Shown in pieces: positions 16,786 through 26,231 of a DNA stretch of 64,000 bases (position 1 is the stretch's first letter; each line of letters starts with the position of its first letter). The notes below the pieces were generated by a model. It saw nothing but the letters and a program-made list of their open reading frames with translations. It searched no databases and was not told the origin of the DNA. The position numbers and the translations under genes were made by a program. Location: positions 1,766,001 to 1,830,000 of the forward strand of contig NZ_CP029426.2 of the NCBI RefSeq assembly GCF_002266435.3. Direction: 5' to 3'. The DNA is from Bradyrhizobium amphicarpaeae. GTDB lineage: Bacteria > Pseudomonadota > Alphaproteobacteria > Rhizobiales > Xanthobacteraceae.

Positions 16786-17687
16786 TGGACAAGACCGTCA
16801 ACCAAAAAGCCTGGTTCCTGGTGCTGCCGGTGTTCCTGGTCGTCGCTTTCTCGGCGGTGCTGCCGCTGATGACGGTGGTGAACTATTCGATGCAGGACAC
16901 CTTCGGCAACAACCAGTTCTTCTGGAACGGTGTCGGCTGGTTCAAGGAGTTGCTCGATCCCTCGACCGACCTCGGCGGCCGTTTCCTCGCTTCGCTCGGG
17001 CGCAACCTGTTTTTCTCGCTGGTGATCCTCGCCATCGAGGTGCCGCTCGGCATCGTCGTCGCACTGTCGATGCCGCGCCAGGGCTGGACGGTCGCGGCCA
17101 GCCTCGTGATCCTCGCGCTGCCGCTGCTGATACCGTGGAACGTGGTCGGCACGATCTGGCAGATCTTTGGCCGGCCCGATATCGGTCTGATGGGCTACGT
17201 CCTCAACCACATCGGTCTCGATTACAATTACGTCTCCAACGACATCGATGCCTGGGTCACCGTCATCGTGATGGACGTCTGGCACTGGACCAGCCTCGTC
17301 GCACTGCTCTGCTACGCCGGCCTGAAGTCGATCCCCGAAGCCTATTACCAGGCGGCCCAAATTGACGGCGCTTCGCGCTGGGCCGTGTTCAAGGCGATCC
17401 AGCTGCCGAAGATGAACCGTGTGCTGCTGATCGCCGTGCTGCTGCGCTTCATGGACTCGTTCATGATCTACACCGAGCCGTTCGTCGTCACCGGCGGCGG
17501 CCCCGGCAACTCGACCACCTTCGTGTCGATCGAACTGGTCAAGATCGCGCTCGGCCAGTTCGACCTCGGCAAGGCGGCTGCGCTCTCGCTGGTCTATAAC
17601 CTCATCATCCTGATCGTCTGCTGGATCTTCTACACCGTCATGACCAATGCGGGCTCCGAGCGGAAACAGCAGGAAGGAGCCGTGTGA
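16785..17687 (+). CDS. glpP: Glycerol ABC importer permease 1 (GlpP-like)
   Basis: 300 aa, binding-protein-dependent permease of the MalF/UgpA class with about six membrane segments. The first is WFLVLPVFLVVAFSAVLPLM at about 10-30. The cytoplasmic EAA loop that contacts the ATPase is seen as EAYYQAAQIDGASRWAVFKA followed by IQLPKM near residue 190. Starts on the last base of the upstream ATPase stop and overlaps the next permease by four bases, so the two permeases are coupled. Inner-membrane half of the glycerol channel. Confidence 0.9.
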   Translation: MDKTVNQKAWFLVLPVFLVVAFSAVLPLMTVVNYSMQDTFGNNQFFWNGVGWFKELLDPSTDLGGRFLASLGRNLFFSLVILAIEVPLGIVVALSMPRQGWTVAASLVILALPLLIPWNVVGTIWQIFGRPDIGLMGYVLNHIGLDYNYVSNDIDAWVTVIVMDVWHWTSLVALLCYAGLKSIPEAYYQAAQIDGASRWAVFKAIQLPKMNRVLLIAVLLRFMDSFMIYTEPFVVTGGGPGNSTTFVSIELVKIALGQFDLGKAAALSLVYNLIILIVCWIFYTVMTNAGSERKQQEGAV

Positions 17688-18493
17688 TGCACTCGATTCC
17701 CGGCCGCCGCCTCATCATGGCGCTGTTCCTGATCTTCCTGCTGCTGCCGATCTACTGGCTCGTCAACATGAGCTTCAAGACCAACGCCGAGATCGTCTCG
17801 ACGATGACCCTGTGGCCGCATGCGCCGACGCTGCAGCATTACAAGCGCATCTTCACCGACGAAAGCTGGTATTCCGGCTACATCAATTCGCTCGAATACG
17901 TCGTTCTCAACACCATCATCTCGATCTCGGTCGCGCTGCCGGCGGCCTACGCGTTCTCGCGCTACCGCTTCCTCGGCGACAAGCACCTGTTCTTCTGGCT
18001 GCTGTCGAACCGCATGGCGCCGGCGGCGGTCTATGCGCTGCCGTTCTTCAACCTCTATTCGGCGATCGGCCTATTCGATACGCCCTGGGCGGTGGCGCTC
18101 GCGCATTGCATCTTCAACGTGCCCCTAGCGGTCTGGATCCTCGAAGGTTTCGTCTCCGGTGTACCGCGCGAGATCGACGAGACCGCCTTCCTCGACGGCT
18201 ATTCCTTCCCGCGCTTCTTCATCAAGATCCTGGTGCCGCTGATCGCAAGCGGCATCGGCGTCGCCGCCTTCTTCTGCTTCATGTTCTCGTGGGTCGAGCT
18301 GCTGCTCGCGCGCACGCTGACCTCGGTGTCGGCCAAGCCGATCGCCGCGATCATGACGCGCACGGTGTCGGCGGCCGGCATGGATTGGGGCCTGCTCGCC
18401 GCCGCCGGCGTGCTCACCATCATTCCGGGCGCGCTCGTGATCTGGTTCGTCCGCAATTACATCGCGAGCGGTTTCGCGCTCGGTCGCGTGTAG
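17684..18493 (+). CDS. glpQ: Glycerol ABC importer permease 2 (GlpQ-like)
   Basis: 269 aa, MalG/UgpE-class permease with six predicted membrane helices (first: LIMALFLIFLLLPIYWLVNM at about 8-27). The EAA-type loop is EIDETAFLDGYSFPRFF followed by IKILVPL near residue 165-188. ATGA overlap with the first permease. Pairs with it to form the heterodimeric membrane channel. A dispersed repeat sits between this gene and the next (18501-18544) without an obvious terminator. Confidence 0.9.
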   Translation: MMHSIPGRRLIMALFLIFLLLPIYWLVNMSFKTNAEIVSTMTLWPHAPTLQHYKRIFTDESWYSGYINSLEYVVLNTIISISVALPAAYAFSRYRFLGDKHLFFWLLSNRMAPAAVYALPFFNLYSAIGLFDTPWAVALAHCIFNVPLAVWILEGFVSGVPREIDETAFLDGYSFPRFFIKILVPLIASGIGVAAFFCFMFSWVELLLARTLTSVSAKPIAAIMTRTVSAAGMDWGLLAAAGVLTIIPGALVIWFVRNYIASGFALGRV

Positions 18494-18500
18494 GAGCGCT

Positions 18501-18544
18501 CATGATCCCGAAAAGTGGAAACCGGTTTTCGGACCAGATCATGA
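18501..18544. repeat. Dispersed palindromic repeat, family E (CATGATC...GATCATG)
   Basis: CATGATCCCGAAAAGTGGAA ... CCAGATCATG, with the internal core ACCGGTTT. A related copy in opposite layout lies at 41734-41782, and the AAGTGGATACCGG core also occurs at 33565-33670. Repeats with this AAAGTGG-ACCGGTTTTC core are widespread between genes in rhizobial genomes (knowledge). Here the element lies inside the glycerol operon. Confidence 0.7.
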
Positions 18545-18560
18545 GCAAGGAGTAGAGCTT

Positions 18561-18893
18561 ATGGACTCCATCGCATGGATGGCCTGGACGTTGCCGACGG
18601 CGATCTTTTTCGCCGCGCTCGGCTGCACGCTCGCGGTCATGACCTATCTTGCCGCGGTCTATCCAGAGGCCGAGCGGGTCGGTGTCCTGCGCATCCCGAC
18701 GACGCGCGGTGACCGCCTGTTCATCTCTCTCGTGACAGCCGCAGTCATCCATCTGCTGTGGATTGCCTTCATCGGCACGGATGCGATCGCAACGCTGCCG
18801 ATCGGCGGCGAGGATGGCGTCGAGATCTCGCGCCTCTGGCTCGCATCAGGAATTTCGCTGGCCACGGCCGTGCTCATTTTCCGCACGGTCTGA
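18561..18893 (+). CDS. glpU: Small membrane protein of the glycerol importer operon (GlpU-like, DUF2160)
   Basis: 110 aa. Three hydrophobic segments: about 8-29 (TLPTAIFFAALGCTLAVMTY), 54-72 (RLFISLVTAAVIHLLWIAFI) and 88-107. Family DUF2160, found in glycerol ABC operons; its function is not known. The order permease - small membrane protein - binding protein is the same as in rhizobial glpPQUV, which supports the symbol. Confidence 0.85.
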   Translation: MDSIAWMAWTLPTAIFFAALGCTLAVMTYLAAVYPEAERVGVLRIPTTRGDRLFISLVTAAVIHLLWIAFIGTDAIATLPIGGEDGVEISRLWLASGISLATAVLIFRTV

Positions 18894-18968
18894 CGCTCGC
18901 GAAGGGACGGCCAGATCCGGGGGCGATCCGGGTCTGTATAAAAGTTTGTCGCTCAACGGAGGAACAAC

Positions 18969-20765
18969 ATGCGACAGTTTAGGAGAAGGGAACGTCCATT
19001 GACCAAGAATAGCTTTCTGACCATGACCAGCGTCGCCGCGCTCGTTGCGGTGTCGTTCGCCGTCTCGGCGCCGGTCCGCGCCGCCGACGACGCCGCGATC
19101 CAGAAGTGGATTGCGGAATTCCAGCCCTCGACGCTGTCGAAGGATGACCAGAAGAAGGAGCTGGAGTGGTTCGCGAAGGCGGCCGAACCGTTCAAGGGCA
19201 TGGAGATCAACGTCGTCTCCGAGACCATCACCACCCACGAATACGAATCGCAGACGCTGGCCAAGGCGTTCTCCGAACTCACCGGCATCAAGCTCAAGCA
19301 CGACATCATCCAGGAAGGTGACGTCGTCGAGAAGCTGCAGACCCAGATGCAGTCCGGCAAGAACGTCTACGACGGCTGGATCAACGATAGCGATCTGATC
19401 GGCACGCATTTCCGCTACGGCCAGACCATCGCGCTGTCGGACTACATGACCGGCGAGGGCAAGGACGTCACCGACCCCATGCTCGACGTCAACGACTTCA
19501 TCGGCAAGTCGTTCGGCACCGCACCGGACGGCAAGCTCTATCAGCTGCCCGACCAGCAGTTCGCGAACCTCTATTGGTTCCGCTACGACTGGTTCACCAA
19601 CCCGGACTACAAAGCCAAGTTCAAGGCCAAGTATGGCTACGAGCTCGGTGTTCCCGTGAACTGGTCGGCCTATGAGGATATCGCCGAGTTCTTCACCAAC
19701 GACATCAAGGAGATCAACGGCGTCAAGGTCTACGGCCATATGGATTATGGCAAGAAGGATCCCTCGCTCGGATGGCGCTTCACCGACGCCTGGCTGTCGA
19801 TGGCCGGCAACGGCGACAAGGGCATTCCGAACGGTCTGCCGGTCGACGAATGGGGCATCCGCATGGAAGGCTGCCGTCCGGTCGGCTCGTCGATCGAGCG
19901 CGGCGGCGACACCAACGGTCCGGCCGCGGTCTACTCGATCACCAAGTACCTCGAGTGGATGAAGAAATATGCTCCGCCGCAGGCCCAGGGGATGACCTTC
20001 TCCGAGTCCGGTCCGGTGCCCGCGCAGGGCAACATCGCCCAGCAGATGTTCTGGTACACCGCCTTCACCGCCGACATGGTGAAGCCGGGCATCGCCGTGA
20101 TGAACGCGGACGGTACGCCGAAATGGCGTATGGCTCCGTCGCCGCACGGCGCGTACTGGAAGGAAGGCATGAAGCTCGGTTACCAGGACGCCGGCTCCGT
20201 GACGCTCTTGAAGTCGACCCCGGCGGATCGCCGCAAGGCAGCCTGGCTCTATCTCCAGTTCATCGTCTCCAAGACGGTCAGCTTGAAGAAGAGCCATGTC
20301 GGTCTCACGTTCATTCGTGAATCCGACATCTGGGACAAGTCGTTCACCGAGCGTGCGCCGAAGCTCGGCGGCCTGATCGAGTTCTACCGCTCGCCCGCGC
20401 GCGTGCAGTGGACCCCGACCGGCAACAACGTGCCCGACTATCCGAAGCTGGCCCAGCTGTGGTGGCAGAACATCGGCGATGCGTCGTCCGGTGCGAAGAC
20501 GCCGCAGGCCGCGATGGACTCGCTCGCAGCCGCCCAGGACTCCGTGATGGAGCGTCTGGAGAAGTCCGGCGTGCAGGGGGCCTGCGGTCCGAAGCTGCAC
20601 AAGAAGGAGTCGGCCGAGTACTGGTACGCCAAGGCCCAGAAGGACGGCACCATCGCCCCGCAGCGCAAGCTCGCCAACGAGAAGCCGAAGGGCGAGACGG
20701 TCGACTACGACACCCTGATCAAGTCGTGGCCGGCCCAGCCCCCGAAGCGGGCGGAAGCGAAGTAA
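18969..20765 (+). CDS. glpV: Glycerol ABC importer periplasmic substrate-binding protein (GlpV-like)
   Basis: 598 aa with a GGAGG ribosome site just before the ATG. Signal peptide over about residues 1-37: a basic start RQFRRRERPLTK, the hydrophobic run VAALVAVSFAVSAPV and a cleavage site at VRA-ADD. The mature part is an extracellular solute-binding protein of the large ~580-residue class tied to CUT1 glycerol transporters, longer than the ~430-residue sugar binders. It captures glycerol in the periplasm and delivers it to the permeases. Last gene of the operon, followed by a strong hairpin terminator. Confidence 0.92.
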   Translation: MRQFRRRERPLTKNSFLTMTSVAALVAVSFAVSAPVRAADDAAIQKWIAEFQPSTLSKDDQKKELEWFAKAAEPFKGMEINVVSETITTHEYESQTLAKAFSELTGIKLKHDIIQEGDVVEKLQTQMQSGKNVYDGWINDSDLIGTHFRYGQTIALSDYMTGEGKDVTDPMLDVNDFIGKSFGTAPDGKLYQLPDQQFANLYWFRYDWFTNPDYKAKFKAKYGYELGVPVNWSAYEDIAEFFTNDIKEINGVKVYGHMDYGKKDPSLGWRFTDAWLSMAGNGDKGIPNGLPVDEWGIRMEGCRPVGSSIERGGDTNGPAAVYSITKYLEWMKKYAPPQAQGMTFSESGPVPAQGNIAQQMFWYTAFTADMVKPGIAVMNADGTPKWRMAPSPHGAYWKEGMKLGYQDAGSVTLLKSTPADRRKAAWLYLQFIVSKTVSLKKSHVGLTFIRESDIWDKSFTERAPKLGGLIEFYRSPARVQWTPTGNNVPDYPKLAQLWWQNIGDASSGAKTPQAAMDSLAAAQDSVMERLEKSGVQGACGPKLHKKESAEYWYAKAQKDGTIAPQRKLANEKPKGETVDYDTLIKSWPAQPPKRAEAK

Positions 20766-20789
20766 GCGCGTCGAGCGTTGCCAAATGCG

Positions 20790-20823
20790 AAAGGCCGGGA
20801 GCGATCCCGGCCTTTCTGTTTTC
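20790..20823 (+). terminator. Rho-independent terminator after glpV
   Basis: AAAGGCCGGGA-GCGA-TCCCGGCCTTT forms an 11-bp stem with a short loop, followed by CTGTTTTC. It is 25 bases after the glpV stop and ends the glycerol operon. Confidence 0.9.
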
Positions 20824-20848
20824 GGAGAGCCACGCTGCCCGCCATACC

Positions 20849-20933
20849 GTCATTGCGAGCGAAGCGAAGCAATCCAGAATCTTTCGGCGATGGCAGTCTG
20901 GATTGCTTCGTCGCAAGAGCTCCTCGCAATGAC
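20849..20933. repeat. Intergenic palindromic repeat, family C (GTCATTGCGAG...CTCGCAATGAC)
   Basis: Outer arms GTCATTGCGAGCG / GCTCCTCGCAATGAC and inner arms AAGCAATCCAGA / CTGGATTGCTT give a two-tier palindrome. A second member lies at 36466-36550, where the inner arms and most of the outer arms are the same. Confidence 0.85.
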
Positions 20934-20951
20934 AGCTGAGAGAGCAGAGCC

Positions 20952-22052
20952 CTACTCCGCCGGCTCGGCCGCCAGCGTCGGGTAATCCGTATAGCCCTTC
21001 GCGCCGCCGCCGTAGAAGGTGTTCTTGTCCCAGTCGTTCAGCGCCGCGCCTTGCTTCAGCCGCTCGACGAGGTCGGGGTTGGAGATGAACGGCTTGCCGA
21101 AGGCGATGAGATCGGCTGCATTGGCGTCAAGCACCTTGGTCGCAAGATCGAAATCGTAACCGTTGTTGGCGACATAGGCGCCGGAGAAGCGCTTGCGCAG
21201 GCCGGCATAGTCGAACGGGGCGATATCGCGCGGGCCGCCGGTGGCGCCTTCGACGACGTGGAGATAGACCAGCTTGAGCGCGCTGAGGCCATCGACGATA
21301 TGGTCGTACAAGGCTTGCGGGTTCGAGTCCGAGATGTCGTTGGCCGGCGTCACCGGCGAGATGCGGATACCGGTGCGGTCGGCGCCGGCCTCGGCCACGA
21401 CGGCCTTGGAGACTTCCAGCATCAGCTTCGCGCGGTTCTCGATTCCGCCGCCATAGGCGTCGGTGCGCTTGTTGGTGCCATCCTTGGCGAACTGCTCGAG
21501 CAGATAGCCGTTGGCGCCGTGGATCTCGACGCCGTCGAAGCCGGCCTCCAGCGCGTTCTTCGTGGCGCGCCTGAAATCGTCGATGATTCCGGGAATTTCC
21601 GAGAGCTCGAGCGCGCGGGGCTCGGAGACGTCGGCGAAGCCGCCGTTCACGAACGTCTTGCCCTTGGCGCGGATCGCGCTTGGCGCCACCGGGGCTGCGC
21701 CATTGGCCTGGAGATCGACATGCGAGATGCGGCCGACATGCCAGAGCTGGATGAAGATTTTGCCGCCGCGCTCATGGACCTTGTCGGTGACCTTGCGCCA
21801 GCCGGCGACCTGGTCCTTGGTGTAGATGCCGGGGGTGTCCTGGTAGCCCTGGCCCTGCTGCGAGACCTGGCTCGCTTCGGTGATCAGGAGGCCTGCGGAG
21901 GCGCGCTGGGCGTAATAGTCAGCCGCGAGCGCGCCGGGCACGAACGTGCCGGGTACGGCGCGGTTGCGTGTCAGCGGCGCCATCACCAGGCGGTTGGCCA
22001 GCGTGATCGGGCCGAGCTTGTAGGTTTCAAACAATTTGGTCGGGCGGCTCAT
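20952..22052 (-). CDS. Old yellow enzyme family NADH:flavin oxidoreductase / alkene reductase
   Basis: 366 aa from ATG 22052; the frame is open 12 codons further, but the family begins at SRPTKLFETYKLGPITLANR. FMN-containing barrel. Seen: VMAPLTRNRA, YYAQRASAGLLITEASQVS near 60, the substrate-anion pair in EIHGANGYLLEQF (His and Asn) near 178, and PFISNPDLVERL near the end. Such enzymes reduce activated C=C bonds of enals, maleimides or nitro compounds with NAD(P)H. Monocistronic and convergent on the glp operon. NemA-like; the physiological substrate is not evident. Confidence 0.9.
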   Translation of the reverse strand: MSRPTKLFETYKLGPITLANRLVMAPLTRNRAVPGTFVPGALAADYYAQRASAGLLITEASQVSQQGQGYQDTPGIYTKDQVAGWRKVTDKVHERGGKIFIQLWHVGRISHVDLQANGAAPVAPSAIRAKGKTFVNGGFADVSEPRALELSEIPGIIDDFRRATKNALEAGFDGVEIHGANGYLLEQFAKDGTNKRTDAYGGGIENRAKLMLEVSKAVVAEAGADRTGIRISPVTPANDISDSNPQALYDHIVDGLSALKLVYLHVVEGATGGPRDIAPFDYAGLRKRFSGAYVANNGYDFDLATKVLDANAADLIAFGKPFISNPDLVERLKQGAALNDWDKNTFYGGGAKGYTDYPTLAAEPAE

Positions 22053-22224
22053 TTGGGGTGCTTCCAGGCGGTGAGAGGTCCGGAACACTTGTGCATTGCG
22101 TCAATCAGCGCAAGGGAAGAGCCATTCGGAAAGTGCAGGCGAGCTACGCGGTGGGGCCCGCGTAGCATAATTCATGTGCGATTTTGGCCACGGCAGTGGA
22201 TTGCGACTGCCTCGGCCATGCAAA

Positions 22225-22728
22225 TCAGTTCGCGCCCATGAAATCGCGCTTGCCGATCTCGACGCCGTTGTGGCGCAAAATGCCGTGCGCGGTCGTGGCA
22301 TGGAAATAGAAGTTCGGCAGCGAGAAAGCGCTCAGGAATTGCTGCCCCTTCATGGTGATGGACTTGTCGGGGCCGGCCGGGAAGGTGACGTCCTTGGTCT
22401 CGGCGCCCTCGAACTGCTCGGGCTTGAACGACTTCACATAGTCGATGGTCTTCGCCAGCCGCTGCTTCAATTCCGCAAAGCTGGTCTCGGTGTCGGGCGT
22501 CGCGGGCACTTCGCTATGGGTCAGCCGGGCGCAGCCCTTGGCGGCGAAATCGCCGACCAGCTGGATCTGCCTCGACAGCGGCAGCATGTCCGGAAACAGG
22601 CGGGAGCCGAGCAATACGCTGGGATCGATCTTTTTGGCCGCGCAGTGCGCTTCAGCTTTGGTGAGCAGCCCGGTTACGCTGTTCAGCATTTGCAGATAAG
22701 CAGGGACGACGGCGTCGTAGAAGGACAT
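22225..22728 (-). CDS. DUF1993 family protein
   Basis: 167 aa. A helical protein of the DUF1993 / DinB-like superfamily. It starts with SFYDAVVPAYLQMLNSVTGL and includes LFPDMLPLSRQIQLVGDFAA (about 44-63). The conserved LPNFYFHATTAHGILRHNGV lies close to the C-terminus, with His residues that in related folds can bind metal. No partner gene is evident. Function unknown; the assignment to the family is from sequence pattern only. Confidence 0.8.
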   Translation of the reverse strand: MSFYDAVVPAYLQMLNSVTGLLTKAEAHCAAKKIDPSVLLGSRLFPDMLPLSRQIQLVGDFAAKGCARLTHSEVPATPDTETSFAELKQRLAKTIDYVKSFKPEQFEGAETKDVTFPAGPDKSITMKGQQFLSAFSLPNFYFHATTAHGILRHNGVEIGKRDFMGAN

Positions 22729-22837
22729 GTGATGCTCGCTTATGAATGGGAAATCTCAGGAGAAAACCTGAGCCACTCACATGGGAGCCTCATGGAAAAT
22801 TACAATCGCGGGGAGCTGCTTGTGCAGTGCGAAAATT

Positions 22838-24139
22838 CTACCTCATCGTTCCCGCCGGCTGCGTCTGCGCCGTGCCGCCGCGCATGCGCGCCAGCAGCTC
22901 CGCGGTCGGCCAGGAATCGGCCGGCAAGCCATGCTTGATCTGCATCGCCTTGACGGCGGCGCGGCTCTGCTGGCCCAGCACGCCATCGACCTTGCCGACA
23001 TTGAAGCCCGCACGCACGAGCAGTTGCTGCAATTCCTTGAGCTCGTTGAACGGCAGCTGCGATACCGGTTGGGCGGGTTTGCGCATGGGGGCAGCGCCCG
23101 CAATGCGCGAGGCGAGATAGCCCGCTGTGGTCGAATAGATCAGCGAATTATTCCACTCGGTGTAGGCCGCGAAGTTTGCATAGGCCATAAAGGCCGGGCC
23201 AAAGCGCCCCATCGGCAGCAGCACGGAGGCCGCGAGATTGTCGTTCGGCAAGGGACGGCCGTCGGGATATGTCACCCCTAACTGCGCCCATGTCGAGCGC
23301 GGCTCTCGCACCGTGAGATCGGTCTTCTCCCACGGCAGGTTTTGCGGCACCTTGATCTCTTCCAGCCACGGCTCGCCACGCCGCCACTTCAAGCCGTTGG
23401 CGATGTAGTTCGCGGTCGAGCCGATCACGTCGGCGCCCGAGCGCAACAGGTCGCGCCGTCCGTCGCCGTCATAATCGACGGCGTAGTTGACGTAATGCAC
23501 GGGCAGGAACTGGGTCTGCCCAAGCTCGCCGGCCCAGGAGCCGATCATCTCGTCAGGATGCAGATCGCCGCGGTCGATGATCTTCAGCGCGGCGATGGTC
23601 TCGTTCACGAACATCTCGGAGCGGCGGCAGTCATAGGCCAGCGACACCAGCGATTTCAGCGTCGGCAGATTGCCCATGTTGGCGCCGAAGTCGCTCTCCA
23701 GCCCCCAGAACGCGGCGATCACCGCCGGCGGCACGCCATATTCCTTTTCCGCGCGCGCGAATGCGGCGGCGTATTGCTTGATGTGTTGCTGGCCGTTCTG
23801 CATGCGATAGGGCGCCGCCATGCGACCGGCAAATTCGGTGAAGAGCTGGCCGAACACGCGCTGGCCGCGGTCGCGGTTGACGATGCCCTGGTCGTAGACG
23901 AGGTAGGGCGAGGCTTGCGCGATCGTCCGCTGCGACACGCCGGCCGCCACGGCCTGTTGCTTCACGTCGGCAAGGAAGCGATCGAAGCTCGCGCCATTGT
24001 GGCACGACGCCGCGCGGGACGAAGGCGCGGTTGCCTTGGGCATAACAGGCCTTGCGGGTGGCGGCTGGAGCTGGGCGGAGGCGGGAAAGCAGAACGCAGC
24101 GAAAGCAACGGCCGCGATCGCGAGTCGGGTCTGGAGCAT
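22838..24139 (-). CDS. Periplasmic lytic murein transglycosylase, MltB type, with peptidoglycan-binding domain
   Basis: 433 aa. N-terminal signal peptide over 1-22 (LAIAAVAFAAFCFPASA). The MltB-like catalytic domain covers about 50-345, with the catalytic Glu148 in AAFWGLESDFGANMG and the supporting ELGQTQFLPVHYVNYAVDYD. A C-terminal peptidoglycan_binding_1 domain (about 370-425) is seen from LKELQQLLVRAGFNVGKVDG and RAAVKAMQIKHGLPADSWPT. It cleaves the glycan chain to anhydro-muropeptides during wall turnover. No Cys lipobox is seen, so it is soluble rather than a lipoprotein. Confidence 0.93.
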   Translation of the reverse strand: MLQTRLAIAAVAFAAFCFPASAQLQPPPARPVMPKATAPSSRAASCHNGASFDRFLADVKQQAVAAGVSQRTIAQASPYLVYDQGIVNRDRGQRVFGQLFTEFAGRMAAPYRMQNGQQHIKQYAAAFARAEKEYGVPPAVIAAFWGLESDFGANMGNLPTLKSLVSLAYDCRRSEMFVNETIAALKIIDRGDLHPDEMIGSWAGELGQTQFLPVHYVNYAVDYDGDGRRDLLRSGADVIGSTANYIANGLKWRRGEPWLEEIKVPQNLPWEKTDLTVREPRSTWAQLGVTYPDGRPLPNDNLAASVLLPMGRFGPAFMAYANFAAYTEWNNSLIYSTTAGYLASRIAGAAPMRKPAQPVSQLPFNELKELQQLLVRAGFNVGKVDGVLGQQSRAAVKAMQIKHGLPADSWPTAELLARMRGGTAQTQPAGTMR

Positions 24140-24323
24140 GGAGTTTCCGGCGGGGAGGGACGCTTGGATTCTGGACGAAGCTTAATGGAAGCGCGGTAAG
24201 CAAACCAGTGCCGCGGCTCCGCGACGCACCTTGAAACCTTGCGCCCCGGCCCGGGTCATCCCCACCTGATGTTTGCCGGCCCGCAGGCGCTTCCAGCGGC
24301 CGTGGCCGGCCCAGGAGAGGGCC

Positions 24324-25256
24324 ATGAACTATCTTCGTACCGCAATGCTGCTCGCAGGCCTCACCGCCCTGTTCATGGGCGTCGGCTATCTGATCGGCGG
24401 CGCCTCCGGCGCCATGATCGCGCTTGTCATTGCCGCGGCGACCAATCTCTTCGCCTACTGGAACTCCGACCGCATGGTGCTCTCGATGTACGGCGCCCAT
24501 GAGGTCGATCGTTCGACCGCGCCGGAGCTGGTCGGGCTGGTCGCGGAACTTGCGGGGCGGGCAAGCTTGCCGATGCCGCGCGTGTTCCTGATGGACGAGG
24601 TGCAGCCCAACGCGTTCGCGACCGGCCGCAATCCGCAAAATGCCGCGGTCGCCGTCACCACCGGCCTGATGCGCCAGCTCAGCCGCGAGGAGCTCGCCGG
24701 CGTGATCGCGCACGAGCTCGCCCATATCAAGAATCACGACACGCTGCTGATGACGATCACTGCGACCATCGCCGGCGCGATCTCGATGCTGGCGCAATTC
24801 GGCATGTTCTTCGGTCACCGCGGCAACAACAACGGCCCGGGCATCGTCGGCTCGATCCTGATGATGATCCTCGCCCCGCTCGGCGCCATGCTGGTGCAGA
24901 TGGCAATCAGCCGTACCCGCGAATATGCCGCCGACGATCTCGGTGCGCGCATCGTGGGACAACCGATGTGGCTGGCCTCTGCGCTGGTCAAGATCGAGGG
25001 AGCCGCGCATCAGCTGCCGAATGTCGAGGCCGAGCGAAACCCTGCGACCGCGCACATGTTCATCATCAATCCGCTGTCGGGCCATGGCGTCGACAATCTG
25101 TTCGCCACTCATCCCTCGACGCAGAACCGCGTCGCGGCGCTTCAGCAACTCTCGGCCAAGCTCGGCGCGCAGGTGGCGCCGTCGCTCGGTGCCAACGAGA
25201 ACTACCCGCCGCGCAGCCCATGGGGTCGCTCGTCCTCGCGTGGGCCCTGGGGCTGA
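24324..25256 (+). CDS. htpX: Membrane zinc metalloprotease HtpX
   Basis: 310 aa from ATG 24324, with AGGAGAG six bases before. M48 family. Two N-terminal membrane helices (about 5-27 and 29-46), then the zinc site HELAH (130-134) in [14 protein letters not shown], and the downstream Glu in [14 protein letters not shown]. Two more hydrophobic segments flank the 145-195 stretch. Known role: inner-membrane quality control of misfolded membrane proteins. The C-terminal Ser/Arg/Pro-rich tail ([18 protein letters not shown]) is typical of rhizobial HtpX. Monocistronic. Confidence 0.93.
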   Translation: MNYLRTAMLLAGLTALFMGVGYLIGGASGAMIALVIAAATNLFAYWNSDRMVLSMYGAHEVDRSTAPELVGLVAELAGRASLPMPRVFLMDEVQPNAFATGRNPQNAAVAVTTGLMRQLSREELAGVIAHELAHIKNHDTLLMTITATIAGAISMLAQFGMFFGHRGNNNGPGIVGSILMMILAPLGAMLVQMAISRTREYAADDLGARIVGQPMWLASALVKIEGAAHQLPNVEAERNPATAHMFIINPLSGHGVDNLFATHPSTQNRVAALQQLSAKLGAQVAPSLGANENYPPRSPWGRSSSRGPWG

Positions 25257-25390
25257 ACCGGAACCTGCAATTTGCAGCCGGCTTTGTGACCTGGCGCACA
25301 CAGGATAGTCGGAGCCGGTGTTAACACCCGGGCGAGACACTTCCTTCGAAAGGGGATGCGTGACCGGCCCGCTGCCGGCCACCGTCGAAG

Positions 25391-26032
25391 ATGACCAGAG
25401 CTGCCGTACCATTGCTGATCGTCCTGTGCGTGCTTGTCGGCCTGTCCACGCACACGGTCGTCAATTGCGGCGACGAGGACGATCCCGACATCTGCTCGGC
25501 CGTGATCGGCTTCTCGCCGCTGCGCGGCGCGCTGATCGCCTTTGCCTATGAGGGGCGCGGACGGATCGCGCTACGCCATGGCGACTTCAAGCGGGCAGTC
25601 GCCGATTTCGACGAGGCCATTCACCTCAATCCCAACCGCGCCTCGCTCTATCGCGACCGCGCGCTCGCGCGCCGTCAGAACGGCGATCTGGAGCTCGCCA
25701 TCGAGGATTACGACGAGGCGATCGCGCATGATCCCAAGCTTGCCGCGCCCTATCACCAGCGCGGTCTCGCGCTTGCCGCCACCGGCGATCTCGATCGCGC
25801 CATCCTGAGCTACAACACGGCGGTCCGCCTCGACCCCTCCGATGCGCAGGCCCGCCTCGACCGTGGCCTTGCGTTCCTCGCCCGTGGCCAGGCCGACGAC
25901 GCACGCGCCGATTTCTCGGCGGCGCTGGCGCTGCCGGCGGGCAAGGACGGCCACACCCGCGAAGCCGCGCGCGCCAGGCTCGCCGAACTCGCCAGCGCCG
26001 AGCCGACGCAGGTGTCGGCGCCGCGAAGGTGA
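25391..26032 (+). CDS. Exported or membrane-anchored TPR-repeat protein
   Basis: 213 aa. A hydrophobic N-terminus (VPLLIVLCVLVGLSTHTVV) acts as signal or anchor. A short Cys-containing linker (NCGDEDDPDICS) follows. At least three tetratricopeptide units run over about 55-165: RIALRHGDFKRAVADFDEAI, RARRQNGDLELAIEDYDEAI-like and LALAATGDLDRAILSYNTAV. TPR proteins act as scaffolds; the partner is unknown. It stands alone between htpX and a family-D repeat. Confidence 0.82.
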   Translation: MTRAAVPLLIVLCVLVGLSTHTVVNCGDEDDPDICSAVIGFSPLRGALIAFAYEGRGRIALRHGDFKRAVADFDEAIHLNPNRASLYRDRALARRQNGDLELAIEDYDEAIAHDPKLAAPYHQRGLALAATGDLDRAILSYNTAVRLDPSDAQARLDRGLAFLARGQADDARADFSAALALPAGKDGHTREAARARLAELASAEPTQVSAPRR

Positions 26033-26059
26033 GATTGTCTCTCCACGAATCCCGAAATC

Positions 26060-26150
26060 GTAGGGTGGGCAAAGGCGCACTAGCGCCGTGCCCACGATCT
26101 CTGCATTCGGCGACAGACGCGTGGGCACGCTGCGCTTTGCCCACCCTGCG
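26060..26150. repeat. Intergenic palindromic repeat, family D (GTAGGGTGGGCAAAG...)
   Basis: Left arm GTAGGGTGGGCAAAGGCGCA and right arm GCGCTTTGCCCACCCTGCGA are inverted, with an inner GTGCCCACG / CGTGGGCAC pair. A second member lies at 58007-58094. Confidence 0.85.
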
Positions 26151-26231
26151 ATACTGTCGTCGCGGAAAGAGACCCCTCATCCGGCGCTTGGCGCCACCTT
26201 CTCCCGCGAGGGAGATAAAAGGAAGTCCGTC

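Noticed and set aside
18846..20600. 584-aa open frame antisense to glpV
   Set aside because: Shadow of the binding-protein gene; it crosses the glpU-glpV junction and has no support.
23631..25412. 593-aa frame crossing the transglycosylase N-terminus and htpX
   Set aside because: Spans two real genes in opposite directions; no coherent domain.
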